The notes beneath the pieces were generated by a model. That model did not search any database, was not told the origin of the DNA, and saw only the letters and a program-made list of their open reading frames with translations. From NCBI GenBank assembly GCA_902516925.1, contig CABYAF010000001.1, positions 1-64,000 on the forward strand: a DNA stretch of 64,000 bases, read 5' to 3'. Positions within the stretch are counted from its first letter, which is position 1, and every line of letters begins with the position of its first letter. Position numbers and translations under genes: made by a program. Below, piece by piece: positions 28,467 to 38,804 of this stretch. The DNA is from an uncultured Bacteroidota bacterium (lineage in GTDB: Bacteria; Bacteroidota; Bacteroidia; Flavobacteriales; Flavobacteriaceae).

Positions 28467-29753
28467 ATGTCAATCATAAGGGGGGTAATAGGCTTAAGCT
28501 CTATTATTTTGATTGCATTTTTACTTAGTAATAATAAAAGGAAAATTGATTGGAAAACAATTATAATTGGTATTTCAAGTCAATTTGTTATAGCTATTGC
28601 AGTTCTAAAAGTTGATTTTGTTAGAATGATTTTTGAAAAAATTGGTCAAGGTTTTCTAGCAATTGTAACATATACAAATCAAGGCTCCAGAATTCTTTTT
28701 GGTGAGCTAGCAGACTCCTCTAAATATGGTGAGATCTTTGTATTTCAAGTTCTACCTGTTATTATTTTCTTTTCTGCTCTGACATCAGTACTATATTACT
28801 ATCGTATTATTCAAAGAATAGTATCTGGTCTAGCATGGATGCTTACAAAGCTCTTGAATATATCTGGTCAAGAAAGTTTAGCAGTAGCTGGTAATATTTT
28901 TTTAGGTCAAACTGAAGCTCCACTTTTAGTTAAGGGTTACCTTGATAAAATGAATAGATCAGAATATTTTCTTTTAATGACAGGGGGAATGGCAACTGTA
29001 GCAGGGAGTGTTCTAGCTGCATATATTGGATTTCTAGGAGGTGATGATCCTGCTCAAAGAATAGAAGTAGCTAAAAACTTAATTATTGCATCTGTAATGG
29101 CAGCTCCTGGTGCAATTGTTATTTCAAAAATAATGTTTCCTCAAACTGAGGAAGTTAATAAAGAAATAGAGATCAGTACTGAGGTTACAGGAACAAATTT
29201 ACTATCAGCAATAACAAACGGAACAAGAGACGGGATTAAAATGGCTGTTAATGTTGGTGCAATGTTGCTTGTGTTTCTTGCTCTTATTGCACTTATCAAC
29301 GGTATTTTCTTTCAATTAGCTGAAGTCTTTGGCTTAAATGAATGGATTGAAAAAAACACAGTCTATGATTCTTTTTCGCTAGAATTAATATTAGGGTATT
29401 TATTTGCTCCTCTAATGTGGTTAATTGGTATTGCCAGAGAGGACATAACTCTTATGGGACAGCTTCTGGGTGTAAAACTAGCTGCAAGTGAGTTTGTTGC
29501 TTATATTGAATTAGCTAGTTTAAAAGATATAACAAGCACTGTGCATCTAACCTACCAAAAGTCTGTAATTATGGCAACTATAATGCTTTGCGGGTTTGCA
29601 AACTTTGCTTCAATTGGAATTCAAATAGGTGGAATTGGGATTCTAGCACCAGGAAAATCAAAGTTATTGACTGAACTGGGTTTTAAAGCTATGATAGCAG
29701 GAACCCTTGTCTCATTATTATCTGCAACCTTCGTTGGTATGCTTCTTGGTTAA
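28467..29753 (+). CDS. Concentrative nucleoside transporter (NupC/CNT family)
   Basis: VFQVLPVIIFFSALTSVLYYYRI, GQTEAPLLVKGYL, MTGGMATVAGSVLAAY, GFANFASIGIQIGGIG. Start refined downstream of the track start. Confidence 0.93.
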   Translation: MSIIRGVIGLSSIILIAFLLSNNKRKIDWKTIIIGISSQFVIAIAVLKVDFVRMIFEKIGQGFLAIVTYTNQGSRILFGELADSSKYGEIFVFQVLPVIIFFSALTSVLYYYRIIQRIVSGLAWMLTKLLNISGQESLAVAGNIFLGQTEAPLLVKGYLDKMNRSEYFLLMTGGMATVAGSVLAAYIGFLGGDDPAQRIEVAKNLIIASVMAAPGAIVISKIMFPQTEEVNKEIEISTEVTGTNLLSAITNGTRDGIKMAVNVGAMLLVFLALIALINGIFFQLAEVFGLNEWIEKNTVYDSFSLELILGYLFAPLMWLIGIAREDITLMGQLLGVKLAASEFVAYIELASLKDITSTVHLTYQKSVIMATIMLCGFANFASIGIQIGGIGILAPGKSKLLTELGFKAMIAGTLVSLLSATFVGMLLG

Positions 29754-31525
29754 TTTTCTTCAGTTGAAAGTCGTTTCCAAAATTTCATGAGAAGCACAAC
29801 TGATAAAACAGATATAATCATAAAAACTAGGCCTAGTGTTATTTTTGAATATAAAATATAGCCTATCCCAAAAAGAATACTATACACAGATATACTTCCA
29901 AAAACCATACATAATATTCCGCTAGGAACATCCCATTTTTCTTTTTTACCAGTAATAATTATACCCTTCTCCTTAGATTCTTTGACTACCTTTTTCCATC
30001 CAGGACCACCAGGTTGTATTTTCTTATAAAAATTTTGAAGTGTTTCTATGTTTGATGGTGGTGTAACCATAGTTACCATTAACCATGAAATAGTTGTTAT
30101 TGTTACACCTATAATAAGTTTTTCTTCAACTGAAAAATTATTAGGTATTATAAACTCAAAAGCAAGCGCAACTATAAATGATACTATCATTGCTGTTAAT
30201 TCACTGTATACATTTATTCTATACCAGAACCATCTCAGAATAAATATTAAACCTGTACCAGCTCCAATTTGAAGAATTATTCCAAATGCTTGGAGTGAGT
30301 TATTTAGATAAAGTGCAAAAAAGGCAGATATTATCATTAATAAAACAGTGAAGACTCTACCTATAAACACATAATGTTTCTCTGATTTATCAGTAACAAA
30401 AAATCTTCTGTAAAAATCATGTACTAAATATGATGACCCCCAATTTAAATGGGTTGATATTGTCGACATAAAGGCTGCAATTAATGATGCAACCAGAAGG
30501 CCTAATAATCCTGATGGTAAAAAAGAGATCATAGCTGGATATGCAAGATCATTTCCAACTATAGTATTTGGAAAAGCCACTTGAAGGGATTCTAAATCAG
30601 GGAAAACAACAATAGATGCAAGTGCAATTAAGATCCAAGGCCATGGTCTAACTGCATAATGCATAAAATTAAAAAGCAGTGTAGCCCAAATTGCGTTTTT
30701 TTCATCTTTTGCAGATAACATTCGTTGAGCAACATATCCTCCACCACCTGGTTCTGCTCCAGGGTACCAAACGGCCCACCATTGAACTGCAAGTGGGATT
30801 ATAAATACTGCTATAAATAGATCTGTATCTGCTATATCTGGAATCAGACTTAGCTTTGGAATAACATCTGGATGATTAAGGAGATTAGTCAATCCCTGAA
30901 TCTGAGGAAGAGAAACAATCTCATAGGCAGCCCAAAAAGTAGCTACCATTGCTAAAATAAATTGAAAGAAATCTGTTATTATAATTCCTCTTAGACCACC
31001 AATAGAACTATAAAGCACCGTAATTGCACATGAAATAAGAAGTGTTTCAACTGGGCTTAGGCCTAATAGGGCTCCTCCAATTTTAATTCCAGCAAGACAT
31101 ACACTTGCCATAATAAGTATATTGAAAACTGCACCTAGATAGAATGCTCTAAAACCTCTTAAAAATGCTGCTCCTTTTCCGCTATATCTTAACTCATAAA
31201 ATTCAAGATCAGTCAGCACCTTTGACCTTCTCCAAAGTTTGGCATAAACAAAAACTGTTAACATTCCTGTCAACAGAAATGCCCACCAAACCCAATTACC
31301 AGCTACACCATTAGTTCTTACTATGTCTGTCACTAAATTTGGGGTATCAGCTGAAAAAGTAGTTGCTACCATTGATATCCCAAGTAACCACCATGGCATC
31401 TTTCTTCCGGATAGAAAAAACTCTGTAACATCTTTTCCAGATTTTTTTGAAACTATAACTCCTATCACCAATGATAGAACAAAGAAGGATGATATTATTA
31501 ACCAATCTATGTTTTCTAATTGCAT
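29750..31525 (-). CDS. Sodium:solute symporter (SSS family)
   Basis: LSGRKMPWWLLGISMVATTFSADTPN, YSSIGGLRGIIITDFFQF, ASLIAAFMSTISTHLNWGSSYLVHDFYRR. Confidence 0.93.
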   Translation of the reverse strand: MQLENIDWLIISSFFVLSLVIGVIVSKKSGKDVTEFFLSGRKMPWWLLGISMVATTFSADTPNLVTDIVRTNGVAGNWVWWAFLLTGMLTVFVYAKLWRRSKVLTDLEFYELRYSGKGAAFLRGFRAFYLGAVFNILIMASVCLAGIKIGGALLGLSPVETLLISCAITVLYSSIGGLRGIIITDFFQFILAMVATFWAAYEIVSLPQIQGLTNLLNHPDVIPKLSLIPDIADTDLFIAVFIIPLAVQWWAVWYPGAEPGGGGYVAQRMLSAKDEKNAIWATLLFNFMHYAVRPWPWILIALASIVVFPDLESLQVAFPNTIVGNDLAYPAMISFLPSGLLGLLVASLIAAFMSTISTHLNWGSSYLVHDFYRRFFVTDKSEKHYVFIGRVFTVLLMIISAFFALYLNNSLQAFGIILQIGAGTGLIFILRWFWYRINVYSELTAMIVSFIVALAFEFIIPNNFSVEEKLIIGVTITTISWLMVTMVTPPSNIETLQNFYKKIQPGGPGWKKVVKESKEKGIIITGKKEKWDVPSGILCMVFGSISVYSILFGIGYILYSKITLGLVFMIISVLSVVLLMKFWKRLSTEEN

Positions 31526-31557
31526 GTTAAAGTTTTATCTTAGCGTAAAATTTTTGG

Positions 31558-32214
31558 TTGATTCGATATAATAAATATATAGTTTTTTTAATGTTTTCAA
31601 TGTTGATTGTTGGATTTAGTTATTCTCAAGAAAATTCAAACAATTCTTCGGGATCTTCCTTTTTCTCCTCAAGTTCTGAATCTGAAAAATCACTTTTAAA
31701 TCTAGAAAAAAAAGAAAATCCATTTTTAAAAAAACTAAAAGACAAAAACAAGAAAAACTTTTTTCCAGATGCAAATGTAAAAGAAAAGAGACCTGAAAGA
31801 TTCATTAATTCAAATGACTTATATCTTTCTAGGCTTAACAAAAAGGACTCTGAATCAAATAAAAATATTAATAAATTTAAAGTTGATCAATTTCTTGGTG
31901 AAATTAGAAATGATGGTGAGTATGTGAACATTATACTTAGAGATCATGAGTATCCCGATGGTGACTTGATTAAAGTGGAGGTAAATGAAAGTGTTGTAAT
32001 GCCCGCAATTTTATTAACGGAGAAAGCAAAAGGTTTTAAGCTGGATCTTAATAGTGGGTTTAATGTAGTTGATTTTGTTGCCTTAAATCAGGGGAGCTCA
32101 GGGCCAAATACAGCAGAAATTATTGTTTATGATGACCAAGGTAAACTTGTTGGAACTAATAGATGGAACTTAGCTACAGGTGTTAAGGCTACTTATATAA
32201 TTTATAAAAATTAG
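31558..32214 (+). CDS. Secreted protein of unknown function
   Basis: Open frame with signal-peptide-like N-terminus (IVFLMFSMLIVGFSYSQ); low-complexity Ser/Lys region then a beta-rich domain. The track start is TTG. Confidence 0.6.
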   Translation: MIRYNKYIVFLMFSMLIVGFSYSQENSNNSSGSSFFSSSSESEKSLLNLEKKENPFLKKLKDKNKKNFFPDANVKEKRPERFINSNDLYLSRLNKKDSESNKNINKFKVDQFLGEIRNDGEYVNIILRDHEYPDGDLIKVEVNESVVMPAILLTEKAKGFKLDLNSGFNVVDFVALNQGSSGPNTAEIIVYDDQGKLVGTNRWNLATGVKATYIIYKN

Positions 32215-33341
32215 CTATAAATATCAAGCATTGCACTCACAAACCTGTCAACCTCTTGACTTGTTCCTGTACTGATTCTACACCAATCATAAAATGGTGG
32301 AAATGGTCTTCCTACTCTAACCCCTTTAGCAAGCATTTCTTTTGATAAATCATCAATATGCCTTTTTGATTCAAAAAAAACAAAATTCGTACTTGACTCA
32401 ACATATTTAAGCCCTAAGTGGTCTAGCAGTTTATATATCTTATCTTTTTCTTCATTAGCCTTTCTTAAAGAAAATGCATAAAAATCTTCATCATTAAGCG
32501 CCTCTATAGCAGCAGCAACAGCAAGAACATTTGTTTGCGCCATGATTTTATTTCTTCCATATGGAGAATATTCTCCAAATAATTTATCTGCCAATTTAGG
32601 CTTCAAGACCATGTAGCCAATTCTTAATCCAGCCATTCCAAAAACTTTTGAAAATGTTCTAGAGATAATAATATCTTTTCCTTGTCTGACTAAGTAGTCC
32701 ATTGACGGATAACCCGGTTCATTAATATAGTCATAGTAGGCCTCATCACAGAATACTAATGTTTTTTCTGAGACTCTTTCACAAAAATTACTTAGAGATG
32801 ATTTTTCAAGTAATGTGCCCGTTGGATTATTTGGGTTTGCAATAAAAACCATTTTGGTTTTACCATTTATCTTTTTTTCTATTTCACCCAAATCATAGCC
32901 TTTATTTGAGTCAACTGGAACCCAATTTATTTTTCCACCCATTGCTTCTGCATAACTCATTAAAGCAAGATATGTTGGTTGACCAGCCACTATCTCTCCA
33001 CCTTGATCTGCAACTGCCAATCCTGTAACCCTCAAAGCCTCATTTGAACCTCCTGTTATTACAATACTTTCAGGACTAACATTATGTTTTTTTGCTAGTA
33101 TGTTCTGTAGCTTTAAGATATATTCATAGGGGTAACGACATGCATTTTCAAAAGAATCAATAATAGCATTTCTTACTCTTTCGGATGGACCATATGGATT
33201 TTCGTTTGAGCTGAGTTTAACTATATCAGATAATGGTCTTGGATTATATTTTTTAATTTCTTCAGCAGTTAAAATTGATGGTGTCATCATTAACCCACCT
33301 AAACCTATTGAAGACTTGAACCACTCGCGTCTAGATTGCAT
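32211..33341 (-). CDS. Class I/II PLP aminotransferase (HisC-like) with twin-arginine signal
   Basis: N-terminal SRREWFKSSIGLGGLMM (Tat-like); SSNENPYGPS, FIANPNNPTGT, FSKVFGMAGLRIGY. Confidence 0.88.
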   Translation of the reverse strand: MQSRREWFKSSIGLGGLMMTPSILTAEEIKKYNPRPLSDIVKLSSNENPYGPSERVRNAIIDSFENACRYPYEYILKLQNILAKKHNVSPESIVITGGSNEALRVTGLAVADQGGEIVAGQPTYLALMSYAEAMGGKINWVPVDSNKGYDLGEIEKKINGKTKMVFIANPNNPTGTLLEKSSLSNFCERVSEKTLVFCDEAYYDYINEPGYPSMDYLVRQGKDIIISRTFSKVFGMAGLRIGYMVLKPKLADKLFGEYSPYGRNKIMAQTNVLAVAAAIEALNDEDFYAFSLRKANEEKDKIYKLLDHLGLKYVESSTNFVFFESKRHIDDLSKEMLAKGVRVGRPFPPFYDWCRISTGTSQEVDRFVSAMLDIYS

Positions 33342-33409
33342 AATTATTTATTTTACTTTAATTTAAAAAAGAAAGTATTCATTTCAAAATTTAATGACTA
33401 ATTTACGAT

Positions 33410-34759
33410 ATGCCTGAATTATTTGACATTGTTGAGGATTATATAAACCAGATTATTGTTCCATTAAATTGGTTAATGCTATTCCTTATCATTGGTGGTG
33501 GAATTTATTTAACGGTTGTTTCTAGGGCAAACCCTTTAAGAAAGATTAGTCAGGGCTTCAAGCTACTTTTAAAAAAAGATAATTCAGTAATCGGTATTTC
33601 AAGATTTCAGGCTTTATCAGCTGTTCTAGCTGCAACAGTTGGTCTTGGAAATATTTCCGGTGTTTCAATTGCAATTCATCAAGGAGGTCCAGGTGTTCTT
33701 GTTTGGATGTGGGTTACTGCTCTTATAGGCGCTACAATTAAATTTTTTTCCTGCTCACTGGCTGTTAGTTTAAGAGACAAAGATAATAATGGTGAATATT
33801 TAGGAGGCCCTATGTATTACATGACTTTAGGAATAAAAAAGTGGGGTAAACCTCTGGCGATATGGTTTTCGATTGCAGGATTAATAGGAGTACTGCCTGC
33901 ATTTACTGCAAATCAATTAACTCAATCATACATAGATGTTTTAAACCCAAATGCTATGTTTGATATTGGCATCGGTAACTGGAAGCTTGTAATAGGTATT
34001 GTTTTTACAATACTAACTTCGATCGTGATCTTTGGTGGGCTAAAATCTATTGTACGTGTAACTTCTGGTTTGGTTCCAATTATGGTAATCCTATACTTTA
34101 TTATAGGCCTATTTATTTTAGTATCTAATGCAAGTGTTGTTCCATCTACTTTTTTATTGATTTTTAGTGAAGCATTTAATTTTAATACAATGGTTCAAGG
34201 TGGATTCTGGGGTCTTGTTTTAATTGGTATTCGTAGAGCTGTTTTCTCAAGTGAGAGTGGTGTAGGTTTAGCTCCTATTTATCATGGTCAGTCTTCTACT
34301 AAACATGGTACAGATGAAGGATTAGTTGGAATGCTTGGCCCTATTTTGGATACAGTGCTAGTATGCACAATAACTGGATTAATTATAATTATTAGCGGGG
34401 CTTATCTTGAGAGTGATTTGAATGGAATTGTTCTTTCTTTAGAGGCATTTAGGAGACTTTTCTTTGGTTTTGGAGATTATATTTTAATAATTATGATTTC
34501 AATTTTTGGAATATCTACACTTTTCACTTATTCATATTATGGTGTTAAATGTTTTGGGTTTTTAACAACGCCAAAAAAAGGAAAATATTATAATTATATA
34601 TATATCGCTGCAATTATTATATCGTCAATTCTTACAGTGGAGATCGTTATTGGATTAATTGATGTTGCCTTCGCATTAATGGCAATTCCTAATATGATCG
34701 CAATAATATATTTATCAGGTATAGTGACTAAAGAGATGAAGTCTAGATCATGGATTTAA
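33410..34759 (+). CDS. Sodium:alanine symporter (AGCS family)
   Basis: ALSAVLAATVGLGNISGVSIAI, GGPMYYM, GVKCFGF, AGCS architecture. Confidence 0.9.
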   Translation: MPELFDIVEDYINQIIVPLNWLMLFLIIGGGIYLTVVSRANPLRKISQGFKLLLKKDNSVIGISRFQALSAVLAATVGLGNISGVSIAIHQGGPGVLVWMWVTALIGATIKFFSCSLAVSLRDKDNNGEYLGGPMYYMTLGIKKWGKPLAIWFSIAGLIGVLPAFTANQLTQSYIDVLNPNAMFDIGIGNWKLVIGIVFTILTSIVIFGGLKSIVRVTSGLVPIMVILYFIIGLFILVSNASVVPSTFLLIFSEAFNFNTMVQGGFWGLVLIGIRRAVFSSESGVGLAPIYHGQSSTKHGTDEGLVGMLGPILDTVLVCTITGLIIIISGAYLESDLNGIVLSLEAFRRLFFGFGDYILIIMISIFGISTLFTYSYYGVKCFGFLTTPKKGKYYNYIYIAAIIISSILTVEIVIGLIDVAFALMAIPNMIAIIYLSGIVTKEMKSRSWI

Positions 34760-36189
34760 TCTACATAGTCAATTGGTGGGGGGCCTGGATCTAGATATGG
34801 ATCATAATCATACTCACCAATTTTTTCATCAAATTCTTTTTTAATATCCTCTCTTAATTTACTGTCTTTAAAAATATCAACCATTGTCATTCCCAATGCT
34901 TTTGCAGCGTGAAGCATTCCCTTATGTCCTATCGACATGCCAGAGCTTGCTACTACTGACCATGAATGCCATGGGACACCTTTGGGTGCCGTTGTAGCCG
35001 CTAAACTTACTACTGGTATATTATAACTTACATCACCACTGTCAGTAGAACCCCCACCTGGACTATTTAGGGTTTCTCTTAATGGTCTTATTTTACCATC
35101 AATTCCTAATTCAGGTTTTCCATTGTTTCTTTGAAGTTCTAAAGCAAAATCTATTTCCTCTTGCGAATACTGGATATCCCCTAGAGTCTCAAGATTTTTT
35201 TGCATTGCTGCACCTCCAACTCTATTTGGTAAAAGATCATGCACGCCTGAAATTAATGAAACTTTATGTTCTACATTAGCCATTATAGCCGCACCTCCAG
35301 CCATTCTTCTTACTTGTTCATAAACAGGTTGCAAACCCTCTTTAGTTATGTCTCTTACTCTGACCCATATTCTTGAATAGTCTGGGACAACATTTACCAC
35401 TTTTCCAGCATCCTGTATATGGTAATGCATCCTTACTGATGGTAAGACATGTTCTCTATATGAGTTAATTCCTGATGTATATAACTCAAGTGCATCATTT
35501 GCAGCCCTTGCATTCCAGGGATCAACAGATGCGTGAGCAGATTGACCTGAAAACTCAACCATAAAATCAACAAGCGCAAGAGATGGTTGGACATTAGCTT
35601 CTGTCTTATCTGCTGGATGCCAATCCATACATATATCTACATCATCAAATACTCCGTCTCTAATCATCCAAAGTTTTCCAAAAAATTTCTCTTCAGCTGG
35701 TGTTCCAAAAAACTTTACTGTTCCCTTTAAGTCGCCTTTCTCAATTAACTCTTTTATTGCAATAGCTGCACCTAAACTTGCTGTACCAAATAAATTATGG
35801 CCACAACCATGACCGGCACCTCCTTCAATTAATTCATGTTTGTGAGGTACTGAATCTTGTGATAAACCCGGAAGGGCATCAAATTCTCCAATAATACCAA
35901 TTACTGGTTTACCTTCTCCATATGTTGCAGTAAAAGCAGTAGGCATTCCTGCCAGCCCTTTTTCTATAATTAGTCCGTTTGATTCAGCGTACTCCATTAA
36001 ATATTCGGCTGATTTATCCTCTCTAAATGCTACTTCCGCAGCCTCCCATATCTTATCACTTAATGAAGTTAAATCTGATGTTTTTTGATCTATAGAACTT
36101 AACAATTCTTTTTTTAATTTATTAACACTTTGGGATTGAACTGTTACAAATGATATAAATATTAATAAAATTGTAAAAAAATTTTTCAT
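34756..36189 (-). CDS. M20-family amidohydrolase (AbgB-like), secreted
   Basis: GIIGEFDALPGLSQD, GHGCGHNLFGTASLGAA, GTPAEEKFFGKLWMI, SAHASVDPWNARAANDAL; signal peptide. Confidence 0.9.
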   Translation of the reverse strand: MKNFFTILLIFISFVTVQSQSVNKLKKELLSSIDQKTSDLTSLSDKIWEAAEVAFREDKSAEYLMEYAESNGLIIEKGLAGMPTAFTATYGEGKPVIGIIGEFDALPGLSQDSVPHKHELIEGGAGHGCGHNLFGTASLGAAIAIKELIEKGDLKGTVKFFGTPAEEKFFGKLWMIRDGVFDDVDICMDWHPADKTEANVQPSLALVDFMVEFSGQSAHASVDPWNARAANDALELYTSGINSYREHVLPSVRMHYHIQDAGKVVNVVPDYSRIWVRVRDITKEGLQPVYEQVRRMAGGAAIMANVEHKVSLISGVHDLLPNRVGGAAMQKNLETLGDIQYSQEEIDFALELQRNNGKPELGIDGKIRPLRETLNSPGGGSTDSGDVSYNIPVVSLAATTAPKGVPWHSWSVVASSGMSIGHKGMLHAAKALGMTMVDIFKDSKLREDIKKEFDEKIGEYDYDPYLDPGPPPIDYVD

Positions 36190-36249
36190 TATTTGATAAT
36201 TTAAGGTTTTCTTGATAACCTAATTTACAAATAATATTTATTTTAGAAG

Positions 36250-36699
36250 ATGAGATTATTTAAGGATGTTAAAGGCAACAATGTTGATCCCGTTAATCAT
36301 ACTCTTTCCATTTTAAAAGAATATCCATACGCAAAAATTCATATTGGCTCTGACTCACAAAATGTTGGTAAGAAGACTAATTATACAAGTGTAATAGCAT
36401 ATAGACTTGGCACTAGAGGAGTACATTATATATTAAGTAAGTCTTCATGCGAGGCAATAAATGATATTTGGAAAAGACTTTGGTTAGAGGCTGAATACAG
36501 TATTAAAGTTGCAGAATGGCTAACTAAACAAGTCAGTGTTCAAGTTGAAATAGATATGGATTATAACTCTGACGAAAATCATAAATCAAATAAATTAATC
36601 TCAGCAACAAAAGGGTGGGCTAATTCTTTAGGTTATAAAGTCAATGTTAAACCAAACAATCAGATAGCAACAAGAGCTGCTGATCATCATTGTAAATAA
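36250..36699 (+). CDS. YkuK-like (DUF458) RNase H-like protein
   Basis: YAKIHIGSDSQNVGKKTNYTSVIAYRLGTRG, IDMDYNSDENHKSN, ATRAADHHCK. Confidence 0.75.
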   Translation: MRLFKDVKGNNVDPVNHTLSILKEYPYAKIHIGSDSQNVGKKTNYTSVIAYRLGTRGVHYILSKSSCEAINDIWKRLWLEAEYSIKVAEWLTKQVSVQVEIDMDYNSDENHKSNKLISATKGWANSLGYKVNVKPNNQIATRAADHHCK

Positions 36700-37731
36700 T
36701 TAAGTTAATTGACTAAAAATTTTACCTCCACCATACCTTACTACATCAGTTGAAGGAAGTCCTGTTTCTTTTTCCGTTTTTTCTATAAATTCCTTAGCTG
36801 CTTCATCAGTCATTAAGGTTGTGTTAAGTGCAATCCCAATCACTTTTGTACTAGGATATGTTCCAATGACTGAGGCTAGTTCTTCATTAAGTTTTATAAA
36901 TTTTTTTAAATCAGGAATCTTAATATTCTCAAGAGACCTTAATGAATCATTTCTAGCTATATGACATAAAATCATATGGGTTGGACATGTTCCTCTCATT
37001 AATGGAAGAGTAGCTGAACTGCCTGGATGTAAAATAGAACCCTGGCCTTCTACAATTACAATATCTTTATCTTTCTGCTCAATAACTGCAGACTCAACTG
37101 CTCCGCAAGCATGGTCAAGTTTATATGCATCTAGGGGTATACCCTTTCCTGTAACTGTTATACCTACTTGTCCCGTAGCAACAAATCCCGTATTAATCTG
37201 TTTTTCTTTTAAATATGAATATAATTCCAGTCCCACAGTCATTTTTCCAGCAGCCATATCAGTACCGATCATTAAAACTCTTTTGTTAGATAAATTTATA
37301 GCTTTGGCTGATCCTATCTTTGGTACAAACTGAGGAACCCTAGTATCCCATATCCATTGAGTTTTATCAGTTAAATATTTTGAAAAATCAGGGTAAACTT
37401 GATCATGTAATCCATTAATTATTGACATACCTTGATTTAATGCCTCTTTAATAACATTATTCCATGACTTTGGTCTTACTCCACCTGAAGTCAGAACTCC
37501 TAGCAATAGAACATTAGCTCCCATAGCTTTAGCCTTATTTATATCCTCAACAACTGGAATGTCTTTCTTAATAATTGAAACCTCAGATATTTTTTTACCA
37601 GCAAAAACAGAGTCTATAACACAAAGGATTTCATTATCAAGATATCTAAGTGCACTAATGCCCATTTTTCCATAGTCATCATCAATACTTGACTCCATCC
37701 ATATTGCAATTTTATCAGATTGTTTCAACAT
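36700..37731 (-). CDS. DUF1611-family protein (DgcN-like D-glutamate N-acetyltransferase candidate)
   Basis: VLMIGTDMAAGKMTVGLELY (P-loop-like), VIVEGQGSILHPGSSATLPLMRGTCPTHMILCH. Start refined to the ATG at 37731. Confidence 0.75.
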   Translation of the reverse strand: MLKQSDKIAIWMESSIDDDYGKMGISALRYLDNEILCVIDSVFAGKKISEVSIIKKDIPVVEDINKAKAMGANVLLLGVLTSGGVRPKSWNNVIKEALNQGMSIINGLHDQVYPDFSKYLTDKTQWIWDTRVPQFVPKIGSAKAINLSNKRVLMIGTDMAAGKMTVGLELYSYLKEKQINTGFVATGQVGITVTGKGIPLDAYKLDHACGAVESAVIEQKDKDIVIVEGQGSILHPGSSATLPLMRGTCPTHMILCHIARNDSLRSLENIKIPDLKKFIKLNEELASVIGTYPSTKVIGIALNTTLMTDEAAKEFIEKTEKETGLPSTDVVRYGGGKIFSQLT

Positions 37732-38773
37732 AACTCTGAGTTTTAAGTTTAGCTCCATGACCTGGCATCGAGTTTGTCATAGTTATCCCATTGACCATTG
37801 AAGAGCCTTCACTAGGATCTGGATCTAAATTATAGTGAGAGTCTAAATCAACATAATCTATTATACCTGTAATTGAGGCCCCTGCTGATATGCTAACAGA
37901 TGATTCACTCATACATCCAATCATAGTTTTTAATCCATGTGCTTTTGCAACATTTAAAATTTTTAAGGCCTCGGTTATTCCTCCGCATTTCATGAGTTTT
38001 AAATTTACCCCATCAACATATTGATAGTACTTTGCAACGTCGTCTGAAAATCTGCATGATTCATCAATAAATATTGGAAGAAGCCTGCCTTCAAATAAGA
38101 ATTTAAGTTTATCTTCTTCTCCTTCAACTAATGGTTGTTCTATATATTCTGCTTTTCTTTCTGCTAGCCATTTCATCATAAGTTTTGCCTCATGTAAAGT
38201 CCATCCTCCATTTGCATCAACACGAATAGCAATATCTTTGTTTTTAGTTGATTCAATTACTTGCGAATAGATCAACTTATCATATTCTATGCCTTCTTTA
38301 GAGCCTAATTTAATTTTTAAAGCCTTTACCTCTGGATTCTGTACTATTAATTCTACTCTCTCTTTTACTACTTCAGGTGGATTTATACCAACAGTTAAGG
38401 ATGTGGGAACGGATGTAGATGGGAGTCCTAATAAATCTTTCAAAGATATATTTGCCTTTTTTGCTTTCCAATCCCATAAAGCAATATCCATACCAGCCAT
38501 AGCACATGCTGGAACATTTAACTCTTTAGCTCTTTGATTTACTTCGTATATTGAAAGTGAGTCTATTTTTGAGTCAATCAATCTTTTAAGATGTACTTCA
38601 ACTTCATGAGCTGTTGTTGCTCCTTCTGTTTTTCCTGGAGCACATTCTCCCCAAGCAGTAATATCATCTTTAATAATTTCAACAAATAGATTTTGTGACT
38701 TATCATGTGTTCCTCTGCTAATTTGAAGAGGAAATTTTTTCTTAAGATTTACTATATGAAAATTAAATTCCAT
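37715..38773 (-). CDS. Enolase-superfamily dipeptide epimerase (L-Ala-D/L-Glu epimerase-like or DgcA-like)
   Basis: LKIKLGS, IAIRVDANGGWTL, AEYIEQPLVEGEED, FIDESCR, VNLKLMKCGGITEAL, IGCMSESSVSISAGAS. Confidence 0.88.
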   Translation of the reverse strand: MEFNFHIVNLKKKFPLQISRGTHDKSQNLFVEIIKDDITAWGECAPGKTEGATTAHEVEVHLKRLIDSKIDSLSIYEVNQRAKELNVPACAMAGMDIALWDWKAKKANISLKDLLGLPSTSVPTSLTVGINPPEVVKERVELIVQNPEVKALKIKLGSKEGIEYDKLIYSQVIESTKNKDIAIRVDANGGWTLHEAKLMMKWLAERKAEYIEQPLVEGEEDKLKFLFEGRLLPIFIDESCRFSDDVAKYYQYVDGVNLKLMKCGGITEALKILNVAKAHGLKTMIGCMSESSVSISAGASITGIIDYVDLDSHYNLDPDPSEGSSMVNGITMTNSMPGHGAKLKTQSYVETI

Positions 38774-38804
38774 TTACCTAGATTGAAAATCTAAGTTAAT
38801 CTTT

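Noticed and set aside
28373-28477. Head-to-head overlap between the GH16 and NupC ORFs
   Set aside because: Disappears when the GH16 start is placed at the ATG before its lipoprotein signal (28372) and the NupC start at 28467.
33399-36228. Recurring TAATTTAC upstream of genes (33399, 36221) as a variant promoter box
   Set aside because: Two mismatches to TAnnTTTG, no consistent -33 spacing, and expected by chance in AT-rich intergenic DNA.
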